Source: Vitellaria paradoxa
Taxonomy: Eukaryota; Streptophyta; Magnoliopsida; Ericales; Sapotaceae
DNA length: 64,000 nt
NCBI GenBank assembly: GCA_019916065.1
Contig: CM034233.1
Span: forward strand, 39,658,862 to 39,722,861
Direction: 5' to 3'
The first letter of the stretch is position 1. The number at the start of each line of letters is the position of its first letter. Both the position numbers and the translations under genes were made by a program. Below are positions 20,836 through 31,824 of this stretch, piece by piece. The notes beneath the pieces are model-generated. The model had not been told where the DNA came from and made no database searches. It saw nothing but the letters and a program-made list of their open reading frames with translations.

Positions 20836-21900
20836 TTTTTTTGGTAATTAAGTGTAATTTGGATTAATAGGAGAAATTAAATATTTACATCATCTTGGGG
20901 ACATACCCCCGTTTTACAATTTAGATAGCAGTAAAGGGAATCTCCCAACAATTACAAAAATCTATATTTACATTAGAGATCTTTTGGACAGGAAATTGAG
21001 AGCATCTAATTTTTACTTCATGCATGATTGTCTTGATGACATTAGGGACTGATGAAGAAAGGCCATTGAAAGCTCTTGCGTTCTTCTCCTTCCAAATGTA
21101 GTATATCATAGCTGCCCAAGCAAGTTTAATATTTTCTTGTGCAAGCTATTTCCACTGAACTTCCCCACAGCCTATGTAATTTCATCCCTCCATGGCTGGA
21201 CAGATTTAGAAATAAAGCATTTTTGCATGATAGTCTTCCTCACCTCGGTTGAAAATAGACAAATGAAAAAGAGATGATCCATATTTTCATTACTCTGCCC
21301 ACATAGAACACAGAGAGGGTCAACATTCATGCCCCATGCACAAGTTTATCCTTGGTTGTAAGTCTCTCTTTGATGGCAAGCCATAAGATGAAACTATGCC
21401 GAGGGATATGGCTAGGAAACCATAAAAGGCTATGCCAATGTACCTTTGGGACATGAACCCCGATTGCTTCCCAATTAGCTGCAACATTGTAGCTCTTTGT
21501 CTTCGAAACCATCCATATGAATTCATCTTCTATAGCTTGGTTTGGTTGGTAATCTAATGGACTATCAAGGATAATTTCATGAAGTTCCCAAGAGTTTGGA
21601 AAAGGCCACCTCCATTGTCCTTTTTGAATCACACTTGACACTTTGGCATTTCTTGGCAAACCAGTATCGTAGGCAATTCTTCGGCCATATTTGGGGATTA
21701 AGGAGCCTTTAGGATGCCAATTTGAGTACCAAAGAGAGATGATATTTCCATTGCCCACTTTATACCTAGATATGCTAGCAGCTTCCTCCTGGAGCTTAAG
21801 GAGTTTCTTCCAGTTCCAAGAGCAATCTGATAGGGACTTTTACTTCCCAAAAGCACTTACCTTTAAGAATGTTGGATCCACACCATATCGCCCAAAGGGA
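20836..21900 (-). mobile_element. 5'-truncated LINE inserted in LINE-derived DNA
   Basis: Minus-strand coding covers ORF2 end: KVGNGNIISLWYSNWHPKG (21765-21705), FPSHIPRHSFILWLAIKERL (21415-21360), YYIWKEKNARAFNG (21105-21065). The 3' poly(A) is the T-run at 20834-20842. A 15-bp target duplication with two mismatches flanks it: TGGTTTTAGATGCTT (20821-20835) and TGGTTTTGGCTGCTT (21901-21915). ORF2 is broken by shifts near 21330 and 21110. Confidence 0.82.
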
Positions 21901-21915
21901 TGGTTTTGGCTGCTT

Positions 21916-22079
21916 GTTGAGTGATGTTGGTGGCTCCTCTACTGCATCTCATTTTTTGCTGAATGATGTGTTGATAGTTACGGGATTTCTGCTGTTTTGC
22001 TACTGAGATGATTCTTGGTGGCTCTTTTATTTTATTAATGCAATTATACTTACCCCATCAAAAAAATAAATAAATAAAT
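21916..22079 (+). other. LINE 3' flank with A-rich tail
   Basis: Continues the T/G-rich sequence and ends in TTACCCCATCAAAAAAATAA plus further AAAT units (22050-22079), resembling a LINE 3' end. Confidence 0.5.
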
Positions 22080-22809
22080 GATGCTTGGTTGTGGGTTAGT
22101 TGCTGTTTTACTACTCCTGATGGGTGTGTTGCTGCTATTCCTTTGTCTGGTTGCTATTTGCTCGTACTATGGATGTGGATATGTAGTTGTATGTTGAACT
22201 GAGTTTGCATTTGGGCTGAAATTCACTGCTAAGCTTCCTCTGTTGCTCCGGAGTTGATGTGGAGTCTCTTACTGCATGTGAATTGGCGTGGGATGGTTTC
22301 TGATGCTATTTATTTGGCTCTGTTTGATCTTTTATGGGCTCAATTCATTGCCACTGGTTTTTGAATTAGGCATATTGCTATCTTGCATCTTCTGGTTGGG
22401 TTCTGTTGGCTTATGCCTTCTCTTACTGCTAGTTGCTGCTGGTGATGAATGACAGTTACTGCTAGTTGCTGCTGGTGATGAAAGAAAGTTATGATGTACC
22501 TTTTTTAATGCTGCTTGTATGGTGCGAATTAGCTGTTATTGCTGGATGCCAAGTTGGATACTTGGATTGCGTCAAACTGATATGTTGAGTTTTCTTGCTG
22601 GTTTGATAAGTTTGTCTTGTTAGTCTAGTGATTTACTAGTGTGTTTAATATGATGAAATACCTTTCTGATTAGGCATGTTAGCTTGCATGGTTTTACCTG
22701 GGCCAGTGTTTTGAGCTTTGATGTGTTCACGGAGGTGTGCCCCTAAGATCTTGTATTTTCTTTTCATTAATTTATTCTTTCTTACCTTTAAATGAAAAAA
22801 AAAAAAAAC
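22080..22809 (+). other. LINE 3' UTR with poly(A)
   Basis: T/G-rich non-coding sequence ending in TTTCTTACCTTTAAATG followed by 14 A (22796-22809). The two GACAGTTACTGC / GTGATGAA segments at 22435-22490 form a short tandem duplication. Confidence 0.5.
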
Positions 22810-23285
22810 CTCATATTTCAAAGATTTTGAATGTATAGATAATTAATTCAAGTTCATGTATCCTAGTCTTCCAATCCATCTGTAAATTGGAAGAACTTTA
22901 GAACATTTTCATCATCATCCGAGCGATTCACAAGCCATCCTGTAATTCATAGCAAAACAGTCTCTTTTGTAGAGAGAATTTCTAGGAGTGCTATATGCAT
23001 TTGTAAACCTTGATTTCATCAAGTTGAATTATCAATAGAATCATTCCATAGTTTAGCTATTCTTCCTTTGATACAAGTTTATCTTGTGTAGGTGGGTCTA
23101 AATAGTTTCTTTCAACTACTTTCCAAAGATCTTGGGATATGAAGCTGGTCCAATAGTCTTAGTGAACTCCTTCGAAGATAGAAATTTGTTTTTGTGAATG
23201 CACAAACACAGTTGTAGCCATTTGGGTTTAAAGAGGAGAGGCTTTGATACCAAATTTCTTGGGGCAAGCGAAACTATCCGGAGCC
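22810..23285. other. Unassigned non-coding DNA
   Basis: No ORF or family signature is recognised. A GCTTTGATACCA string at 23240-23251 resembles a tRNA-Met PBS complement but no LTR was found next to it. Confidence 0.5.
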
Positions 23286-25415
23286 CCTAAATGTGCAAAA
23301 AAGTTGATTTAAGGAAGGCTTATGATTCTGTTAGATGAGATTTTACCTGGGATACTGTAGATTTAATGGGCTTTCTGGGAATGTATATTAACTGGATAAA
23401 GAATTGTATTTCCTCTTCTATGTTCTCTGTTTGTATCAATGGTGAACTCTTGGGTTTTTTCAAAGGAAGGAGAGGATTAAAGGCAAGGAGATCCAATTGC
23501 ACCCTACTTATTTGTGATATGCATGAATGCTTTATTTCTGATTCTAAGTAAGGAAATCTCTTATGCTAGGCATTTTAATTATCATTAGAGATGCAAGAAG
23601 ACAAAGACTTCCCACCTTTGCTTTACTGATGATCTGTTCCTCTTCTGTAAAAGAAATTTTGAATCTGTTGTAGTGATTAATGCATGTTAGCAACTTTTTT
23701 TGGGTAACGAGGAGAAATTTTCCTGTAAGTCCTTCCGGCTTTATGAGGATAGCAAACTCCTCAGGTTGCCAGCACACGTTCTCATACACTGACCCCCAGG
23801 TTAATTATGAGCACCCATCCGGTTAATCAATTTCGGTTAGTCGTGACATTGGGCATTTCATCCAATTAAGTCAGAGTAGTCCAGCAGCAAGCCCTTTTGC
23901 CTATCCCTTCTACTAGTTAGTTAACCATCCGGTTGATCAGTTTCGGTTAGTCGTGACATGAGAGCCTTTTCATCTATCCCTTCCACCAGTTGGTTAGCCC
24001 ATGGGGTGCAACTCCAAGGAAATGACTCTCTTGGAGTCGAACTTGAGACCTCTCTTAAAAAATCCTAAGTTCTGGCCAAGTAACTTAAGTTCTCAGTTAT
24101 TTTCTAAATTCTCAGGCTCCAAATAGAGATAAAGGTGAAGTTTGTTGTGCGAAGATAGAAGTCAAGAGGCTACAAGGATAATTGATATATTGGGTTTCGC
24201 AAGATAACAACTTCCAATAAGATATTTAGGGGTTCCACTCATCTCTTCAAAACTCGGAATAGTAGATTGTCAACCTCTGTTAGAGAAGATCTTACACAAA
24301 TTTCAGAGCTGGACAAGTTCTTTTCTGTCTTATGTTGGGAGATTACAACTAGTTCAGTCTGTTTTGTTTATGATGCAGGTTTTTTGGCGTGCTATTTTAT
24401 CTTGTCCCTAGTTATCATTAAGAAGGAGCAAAGCTGCTTTAGAAGATCTCTGTGGAGTGGTTCAGCACTTAAATTTCCTGGAGCAAAAGTAACTTGGGAT
24501 AAGGTTGCTCAATTAGTTGAAGAAAGAGGCCTAGGAATTAAGAAGATGAAGGATAGGAACAAAGCCTCAATGACGAGAAATATATAGGAGCTAGCTTTGA
24601 AGAACTCATCTATAAGTTGCTGGGATAAATAGGTGGATGCAAATCTCCTCAGAGATAAAATATTTTGGATAATTAGAATTCCTGGTGATTGTTTTTGGAG
24701 CTGGAGAAAATTATTACGGTTGAGGGATACAACGAGGTCTTTGATTTGCTACAAATTAGCAAAGGTAACCTAGCTTCACTTTGGTTTGATTTCTGGTTGC
24801 CTTCTGGTCCTATCTATTTGGAGTGGAGCCAAAGAGTTATTCATAATTTAGGGCTAAGGTCTACTGCACTAGTTAATGCTATCATTTCTCCTAGTGGTTG
24901 GAGTTAGCCTGAAGCAAACTCCCCTGAGTTGCTGGATCTCAAAGCTTCAATAGCTACATTTCCTACTCCTAACTTGAGCAAGGATGATCAGTCCTTATGG
25001 ACTAGAGATTCAAGTAGTGTTTTTTTTGCAAAGAAAGTTTGGGATTCTTTGAAGATGGTGAGTCCTATTTCTGATTGGCATATCCTTATTAAATTCAAAG
25101 GGTTCATTCCTAGACATAGTATTATATTGTGGCTAGCAATCTAGAAGAAATTTAATACTCAAGGCAAATTGATAAGCTATGGCCTTAGAGACTCCATGCG
25201 ATGCTATCTTTGTGATGCTGATGCGGAAGATATGAATCACCTACTTGTTCTATGCCTTTTTTCTGATAGAGTATGGCATACTGTTATGGCAAGAAGAGGC
25301 TATTAATTTTCTACTTAGAGATGGGATGAAAGCCCTCAAGAATTTAAAGCAAACTCATTTGATAGTAGACTGAATCGGATGGCATTTAGCACGACAGTTA
25401 CCACTTTATGGCAGT
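23286..25415 (+). pseudogene. L1-like LINE ORF2 (RT), interrupted
   Basis: The plus strand encodes KVDLRKAYDSVRWDF-like sequence (23302-23345, one stop), the catalytic palm start, then GFLGMYINWIKNCIS (23367-23415), INGELLGFFKGRRGL (23436-23480) and HLCFTDDLFLFCK (about 23610-23650, the FADD motif as FTDD). A SINE-like insert follows (23694-24095). The RT tail and zf-RVT part resume to 25415 (KFKGFIPRHSIILWLAI near 25090-25140). The gypsy element at 25420 splits the last part, which continues at 28164. Many stops and shifts are present. Confidence 0.85.
23694..24095 (-). repeat. SINE-like element
   Basis: This insert interrupts the LINE RT. On the minus strand a Pol III B-box-like AGTTCGACTCC (24029-24039) follows a weaker A-box-like TTGGCCAGAACTTAGG (about 24065-24080). 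The 3' end is a short poly(A) (T-run 23695-23701 on plus). Internally a 35-bp block (CCATCCGGTT-ATCA...) occurs twice, 110 bp apart (23815 and 23925). No clean target duplication was established. Family unassigned. Confidence 0.55.
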
Positions 25416-25419
25416 AAAG

Positions 25420-25727
25420 TGACGTAGCTCGGCTACGAAAGAACAAGAAAATAAAGAAAACGAAGAAGAAAGGTTGAAAGAAATATTCCAGGGTTTCAAT
25501 CTCATCAAATCTGTCTAAAAACAATAATGTAAGGTGCTATTTATAGGCACCAACAGAAAACCCTAACCCTAATAGATAAATCCAAAACAAATACAATTAA
25601 ATAAATAAACTAATAATAATCCAAAAATATAATTAAATAAATAAACTAATAGTAATAAAAATCATCATTGGGCTTGGGCTTCCTATCTCGTCTACGCCTA
25701 AATATGGGTTTACTCCATACTCCATCA
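25420..25727 (-). repeat. 3' LTR of deleted gypsy
   Basis: TG...CA on plus. Preceded on its internal side by the polypurine tract (25728-25741, sense CAACCGGGGGAGAA). Contains AACCCTAACCCTAATAG, a two-unit telomere-like string that is simply part of the LTR. Confidence 0.92.
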
Positions 25728-26452
25728 TTCTCCCCCGGTTGAAAAGAACTCTGCTCCGAAGAGTGGGAGGAAAGGTAGCCATCCAACAATGAAGGATCCA
25801 AATGACGAAGATCATCCTCCAGTATCCAAGTAGCATCAGAATCAGGACGACCATGCCATTTGACAAGGAAGCGATGAAAATCACCATCTCCAGAAGTCAC
25901 GAACTCATCATCAAGGATAGTGTCCACTATCTCATTAGAATACTGTAACGAAGGCACAGAGGGTGCACCTTTGCTAGCTCCACCTGCAAACACACTAGAA
26001 GGCAAAGCAGGAGGCTCAAAAGTGCCTCGGTAAGGTAGCAGATCTTCTACATTGAAAACAGGACTAATATCAAAATTAAGAAGATATGCATTAGATCCCA
26101 GTCTACGACTGATAGAATAAGGGCCCATGGCTCTTGCATAAAGTTTTTTTGAAAATGTTTTTGGAATTCTTTCAGGACGAATGTGAACCATGACATATTC
26201 ACCAACATTAAATTCCCTAGATCTATGATGCACATCAGCAGCTAGTTTATATTCTTCATTACTTAGAGAAATCTTTTGCCTATTCTCAGCATACAAGTCA
26301 TGGATGTGTTTTGCAAAGTTTTTTGCGGGTTCAGACATACACCTATGAGGTGGCAAAGGAATAAGATCAATGGGTGTGCGGGGTGAGTAGCCATTAACAA
26401 TTTGAAAAAGGACTTTTACCAGTTGAACGGTTAACAGAATTGTTATAAGCAA
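25646..26452 (-). pseudogene. Gypsy integrase C-terminus and chromodomain
   Basis: Follows the integrase core after a shift near 26400. It reads VNGYSPRTPIDLIPLPP, FNVGEYVMVHIRPERIPK, GSNAYLLNFDISPVFNVEDL, then a chromodomain with FHRFLVKWHGRPDSDATW and EDDL (25870-25800). Chromodomains steer integration to chosen chromatin in plant chromoviruses. The ORF continues into the 3' LTR. Confidence 0.88.
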
Positions 26453-27653
26453 ACTCAGCTGCTGGCAAAGTTAAATCCCAAACACCTTGTTTTACCCCAA
26501 CCAAACATCTAAGCATATCACCCAAACTACGATTAACAACCTCAGTTTGACCATCAGTTTGAGGATGAAAAGCAGATGAAAATTTCAATGTAGTTCCAAA
26601 CAATTTCCAAAGAGTTTTCCAAAAATAGCTGACAAATTTCACATCCCTATCAGTTATAATGGTGGAAGGCAAACCGTGCAATTTAACAACTTCTTTAAAG
26701 AATAATTTAGCAATATGGGAAGCATCATTGGTTTTGTTACATGGAATAAAATGTGCCATCTTAGAAAACCTATCAACCATAACTAAAATAGAATCATGCC
26801 CTCTAGCAGTCCTAGGCAATCCAAAAACAAAGTCCATACTAACATCCTTCCAAGGTTCATGAGGAACAGGTAAAGGAGTATATAGACCAGTGTTTTGTTT
26901 CTTAGCCTTAACTAACCGACATGTTCGACATTGTGCAACTATCCTAGCAATATCCTTTTTCAGAGACGACCAATAAAATCTATCTTCAACCAATGCAATG
27001 GTTTTATCCCTCCTAAAATGTCCAGCTAAACCACCTGCATGCATCTCCCAAAATAACAAATCTCTAAGTGATGTTCGAGGCATGCACAATTTAGTCACTT
27101 TAAACAAATAACCATTTTCAACAAGAAAGTTAACATATTCATGACGGTTACCTTTACTAACCTCATCATAAATAACACCAAAGTCAGGACATGCAGAATA
27201 CTCATCCTTCAATCTATCAAACCCAATGACATGAGCACTCATACGATGAAGTGTAACAGTTAATTGACTAAGTGCATCGACAGCTTTGTTTTCAATACCA
27301 GCACGATGGTTAATCACAAAAGAATATTCATTCAAAAATTCAACCCACTTAGTATGTCGATCATTCAATTTCTTTTGTGAGTTTAAATATCTTAAAGCTT
27401 GGTGGTCAGAAAACAACACAAATTCAGTAAGCAACAAATAAAACCTCCAAAAGCGAAGACTTTGCACTTTAGCATAAAACTCTTTATCATATGTAGAATA
27501 TCGTCTTTTAGCATCATTGAGTTTTGCACTAAAGAAAGCTATAGGGTGACCTTCTTGACTTAAGACACCATCAATACCTACACCTAATGCATCACAAGCA
27601 ACCTCAAAAACTTTGGTAAAATCAGGATGTCTCAAAACAGGTGCCTCAGTCAT
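26394..27653 (-). CDS. Gypsy RNase H and integrase core
   Basis: A 419-residue open block. RNase H: FEVACDALGVGIDGVLSQ (residues about 16-33), FFSAKLNDAKRRYSTYDKEF, FVLFSDHQALRYL. Integrase zinc finger: H-H in EMHAGGLAGHF and C-C in CRTCRLVK (about 202-247). Integrase core: Asp in DVSMDFVFGLP, Asp in IITDRDVKF, Glu in HPQTDGQTEVVNRS: triad intact. The internal ATG is not the native start; the polyprotein continues upstream in the adjoining RT tail past one stop. Confidence 0.9.
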   Translation of the reverse strand: MTEAPVLRHPDFTKVFEVACDALGVGIDGVLSQEGHPIAFFSAKLNDAKRRYSTYDKEFYAKVQSLRFWRFYLLLTEFVLFSDHQALRYLNSQKKLNDRHTKWVEFLNEYSFVINHRAGIENKAVDALSQLTVTLHRMSAHVIGFDRLKDEYSACPDFGVIYDEVSKGNRHEYVNFLVENGYLFKVTKLCMPRTSLRDLLFWEMHAGGLAGHFRRDKTIALVEDRFYWSSLKKDIARIVAQCRTCRLVKAKKQNTGLYTPLPVPHEPWKDVSMDFVFGLPRTARGHDSILVMVDRFSKMAHFIPCNKTNDASHIAKLFFKEVVKLHGLPSTIITDRDVKFVSYFWKTLWKLFGTTLKFSSAFHPQTDGQTEVVNRSLGDMLRCLVGVKQGVWDLTLPAAEFAYNNSVNRSTGKSPFSNC

Positions 27654-27840
27654 TTTTACCTTGATTTCTCTAAATGCCTGGCTAGCAGCATTAGACCATT
27701 AAAACTCCACATTTTTTAAACATTCTGTGATAAGAGCCATAATGGTGCTAAATCCCCTAATAAATCTCTTATAGAAAGAAGCTAAACCATGAAAACTACG
27801 AGCCTCAGTGACAGATTTTGGTTTAGGCCACTCCCTAATT
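27654..27840 (-). pseudogene. Gypsy RT C-terminal remnant
   Basis: The minus strand reads [20 protein letters not shown] and [11 protein letters not shown] (27835-27740), the conserved segment just after the gypsy RT palm. It joins the PBS at its 5' side, marking the deletion junction. Confidence 0.82.
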
Positions 27841-27852
27841 ACTTTGATACCA
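27841..27852 (-). promoter_or_regulatory. Primer binding site of deleted gypsy
   Basis: The minus strand reads TGGTATCAAAGT, tRNA-Met-like, three bases from the 5' LTR. Confidence 0.8.
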
Positions 27853-27855
27853 AAT

Positions 27856-28163
27856 TGATGTAGCTCGGGTACGAAGGAACAAGAAAATAAAGAAAACGAA
27901 GTAGAAAGGCTGAAAGAAATATTCTAGGGTTTCAATCTCATCAAATCTGTCTAAAAACAATAACGTAAGGTGCTAGTTATAAGCACCAACAGAAAACCCT
28001 AACCCTAATAGATAAATCCAAAACAAATACAATTAAATAAATAAACTAATAATAATCCAAAAATATAATTAAATAAATAAACTAATAGTAATAAAAATCA
28101 TCATTGGGCTTGGGCTTCCTATCTCGTCTAGGTCTAAATATGAGCCTACTCCATGCTCCATCT
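27856..28163 (-). repeat. 5' LTR of deleted gypsy
   Basis: 308 bp. The terminal base is T instead of A on plus. Followed by the target duplication GAAAG (28164-28168). Confidence 0.9.
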
Positions 28164-28322
28164 GAAAGGAATGCTGCTTTTGAGGAAGCCAAACTAAATG
28201 TTAATTATGTAATTAGAGAAATTCAAAATGGTGTCTTCTTTTGTAATGAAAGTGGAAAAAGGAGGATTAAGAGTGGGCTTTCTATCTAGGTAGCATCTTC
28301 TGATAACTAGATGTAGTTATCA
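28164..28322 (+). pseudogene. LINE ORF2 end, continuing from 25415
   Basis: ERNAAFEEAKLNVNYVIREI (28164-28225) continues the LINE zf-RVT-like end, ending in a stop near 28289. A perfect 8-bp stem with 4-nt loop (28300-28319) follows. Confidence 0.75.
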
Positions 28323-30080
28323 CTAATTTTTTTGAAAGGTAAAATTAGTTTATTATTACCGATCAAAAGCAAGATTTACAACAAGTTCTAGACAAGTATT
28401 CTCTCCATCCTATCTATCAAATATAACCACTTACATCCCAAGTGGATAGGATAAACTAATAAAATAGAGTACTACTCAAAAAAGTTCAACTACTTACACC
28501 CCAAGTGGATAGGGTAAAATATTCATTTCTTGTTCTTCTTTTTTGTTATGCTAGACCCTTGAGCTGGAGAAACATCCTTAAAATAAGCTAAACTTGTAAG
28601 GGCTTACTCCCTAGCGAACTTCAATTTTTGGATTTTACTTAGTAGAAGCCTCTTATTCCTTTCACAAGACTGCAAAAAACGTTCCCATCTCTCCACTGGT
28701 TTCATCTCATCACTACTAGCCATCAACCTTATTCATATGATTATCATTCATAGGAACATCAAATAGTGTATCAACATCATCCCCTTCTTCATGACATGAA
28801 GATAAAGCCTCAAACACATTAGAAGACGAAGGAATAGTAGAGGTTGTACCTTCCTCCCTTGTAGGACTAGGCACAAAGATATCCTTCCTTTTTTTTTTTT
28901 TTTCCTTCTTCTCATCATCATCATCATTCACTTGGATAGCTTATGTAGTAGGATGAAGCTCTTTAAAGCCTTTGAAGGATGGTGGAGTATTAATTTGGAG
29001 ATCGTTTTTATTCTTCCACACCTTTGTCCAATCGTCTTCTTTCTCACTGCCCTTTTCTTTAACTCTCCATTCGTTAGAAGTAGGCTTGAGTTTGTAAGGA
29101 CAAAATTTGGTGGCGTGACCAAAAGCCAGGCAATCACTACATTTTTAAGGTTTCCAAGGCATTTCCACCCTAACTTCATAAGGTTTCCTGTACCCCAAGT
29201 TTAGAGTGAAGGATTTGGGGATCTCCTTATCAGCTAATCGGACAGGATACCTACCTCACTAGCTGCATAGCTTAGCCTCTCCTCCGTCCACAACTCAATT
29301 GGGACATTATAGTTCACCCAAATGGATATACTAGAGAACTCATCATTTGTCAATTGCATACCAGGTTTCCATCGTTTCAAAATGACCAAGCGGCCATGAC
29401 AATAATAAGGACTCCCATCAAGAATCTTCGTTAGCCTTCCTCACTCTTAATTCTAAAAATAAAGAATCTATTATCAAGTGTAACAACCTCATGGACTTCT
29501 TCCTTCTATAACTTTTCAGCCCATGCCTTAACATAGTGAAAAGACTGTTTTTTGTCAATAAATGATCCCACCAAGGAATATTCCCAATGCAAATAGCCAC
29601 TTTTTGATACTTCCAATGAAATATGTAGCATGTTATCCTCAAATCCAACATTATAATGCTTGAGTTTAGAAGGAAATTTGGAATTTGCTCTAGAATTAAA
29701 CAAATCAGCTCAAGAAGATAGTGATTTACCTGTCCAAGCCCCTTTGGCCTATTCAAATTGGATTCACTAGGATCCACAACTCTACCATCCTTGGCCTATG
29801 AATTAAAATGTGCCTTTCCAGCTTTTGGGCCCGATTTTAAATCATCTCCAGTGTCTGGGCCTAGGGGAGGGTCCAATGTCAGGAAGCCCACTCGGATTCC
29901 TTCCCAACATGGAGATGGGAGGAAGTTGTCTCTTCTCCACAGCGCTGAGGGTCGCGGTCTGGTCTTCTGTAGTTGCTCTAGGAAGTTGGGCGGGAGTTTT
30001 ATTATTCAAATCAGTCCAAATTGTAATGTTTGCCCAGATTGTGCATGGACCTCGCATCTTAAACGAAACTTCATCCATAA
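28323..30080 (-). mobile_element. LINE-like element carrying ORF1 only
   Basis: Minus strand. A DUF4283 domain reads across frames from 29700 to 29230, a CCHC zinc knuckle CSDCLAFGHATKFC lies at about 29130-29090, and an Asp/Glu/Lys-rich C-terminus follows at 28931-28716. No ORF2 follows; instead about 390 bp of 3' sequence ends at a T-run (28326-28332, the poly(A)). Within it CCCAAGTGGATAGG occurs twice (28437 and 28499). The 5' part (30078-29770) has a separate open frame that may be ORF1 5' sequence. ORF1 binds RNA in LINE particles. The ORF is broken by shifts. Confidence 0.65.
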
Positions 30081-30175
30081 TTGAACCAGTTACAGCACCT
30101 CCCTTCCTTGTGTTTTGTACATAATTTTATATTTTAATACAAATTATTCTTACCCATCAAAAAAAAGAAAAAAGT
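30081..30175 (+). other. LINE 3' end with poly(A)
   Basis: The plus strand reads TTTTAATACAAATTATTC then TTACCCATC followed by an A-rich tail (30157-30173), the form seen at other LINE ends here. It probably belongs to the plus LINE split by the insertion at 28323, by inference. Confidence 0.5.
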
Positions 30176-30700
30176 GTTTAGATGTTATATTTTTATTTTA
30201 CATCTATAAGGCTATTTTATTCCTTACAAAAATTACCAAATAAAAATACTTTTTTTTTTTCTTTTCTCGCTTCATCCCCTCTTTCCCCTCTTTTTCTACT
30301 ACAAATGTAAGATTTTTATGTAATAGCTATTCATTTACTTACAATGAACTATTGTTGTTGATGTTTTCTATGTGCTTAATTGGAAATAAACTGAGTGGTA
30401 GAATGTGAAAATTAAATATGTATATTTATATTCATGTTTATGGTTCAGGGGATGAACAAATACCAAATATAATAAAAATATGAATTACTGAATCAATAAT
30501 CAAATTATGTATCACTCAATCAACATCGAATCCATTATTCAAATACAATCCCCCTTCATGAATATATATATATATATATATATTTGGTAAATCCTCCCCC
30601 TTCATAAATATCAGTGATGCATATTCCTCCCCTATTACCCTTCCGTCCTCACTTTCTTTTTCTTTTATATAATACAATACAAATCAAACTAAAGCGCTAT
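30176..30700. other. AT-rich region downstream of the P450 gene
   Basis: No ORF of note. A (TA)n microsatellite lies at 30561-30582. Confidence 0.6.
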
Positions 30701-30705
30701 TGGTT

Positions 30706-30711
30706 TTTATT
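30706..30711 (-). terminator. Candidate polyadenylation signal of the P450 gene
   Basis: AATAAA on the minus strand, about 115 bases after the stop codon. Plausible position, not proven. Confidence 0.45.
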
Positions 30712-30826
30712 TTATAAAATACAATACAAATCTAGTAGCAAAGAAGGAGAAAAGGGAAAGAGAGAAAAATGGAAAGCATAATCAGCATTAATCCACAACC
30801 GCTCTCTCACTGGGGCCACCAAATGG

Positions 30827-31783
30827 TTATTTGATAGTAAAATACTTGTGAAGTTCAGACTCATCACGCCTGCAAAGCTTCACCTTCAACCCATGCTTCA
30901 TGTACATGGTCAAGGCAAGCTTGGGGACCACCGGGTGATTTTCCACCACCGCCACCCGGTAGCGGCACAAGATGGAGGCGGCAGCAAATTTCATTTGGTA
31001 GTAAGCAAAGTCCTTGCCCAAGCACAATCGAGGGCCGCCGTTGAAGGCGGTGAACTTGTAGGCAGATTCGCTCATGAACCTGCCGTCTCTCAGCCACCTC
31101 TCCGGCTTGTACTCTCTGCAGTCCTTACCCCATATGGCCTCCATTCTTCCCATCGCGTAGATTGCGTATATTATTTTGGTGCCCTTTTTCAGCACCGTTC
31201 CGTCTGGGAAAACATCATCTTCAATGACCTGCCAAATATTGCAACATAGTCATTTTCATTAAGGAGATGACTGACTACAAGAGTTCCAATAATGACCAGA
31301 CTCCCCATGAAGAGGTTTGAGTCAACTATAGGTGGGATATATGATTTTGATCGACTATGATCCACCTGTTTTTCTCTACTTGTGCCTATATTGAGTGTGT
31401 ATAGAGCATTACAAATCTTTATAATTTTTTTTTGTAATTTTTTACTAAATTTAAATTTTTTACTCAAAATAAATTACAACCTACAATTTTTATAAATCTA
31501 TACTAATTTATATAATTCCAAACACTTTTTTTTAAGTAAAAAGTACAACTCTAAAAATACCTGTTATGTAAATATGTTCTAAATCCATCTATGGGATATC
31601 AGGTCACTTGGTTGTTAAACTGGTGAAATATTTTATAAATAAAATTATTTTTCAAATACTTATCAAAAAAATATTATTTTTTAGAATTTTACACTAGAAT
31701 AAAGTGGTATTTATGACTTTATTATTTTGAATGAAACAACTTTTTTTTTTTTTATCTTTTAGCTTACCCAAAAAAACGTTCCT

Positions 31784-31824
<41 letters not shown>

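Larger units (their letters stand above)
25420..28163 (-). mobile_element. Gypsy LTR retrotransposon, internally deleted
   Basis: The two 308-bp LTRs (25420-25727, 27856-28163) are very similar. The target duplication is TAAAG/GAAAG (one mismatch), and the LINE frame continues across it. The minus-strand interior holds only the RT tail, RNase H, integrase and chromodomain; gag, protease and the RT palm are absent. The PBS (27841-27852) is fused almost directly to the RT tail. Length 2.74 kb. Non-autonomous. Confidence 0.92.

Noticed and set aside
23240..23251. PBS-like GCTTTGATACCA
   Set aside because: No LTR pair or copia coding lies next to it.
25558..25575. Telomere-like AACCCTAACCC
   Set aside because: Only two units, and the same string occurs in both LTRs of the gypsy element, so it is LTR sequence.
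29758..30124. Overlapping plus ORFs of about 105 codons
   Set aside because: No domain, and the minus strand fits ORF1-side LINE sequence better.
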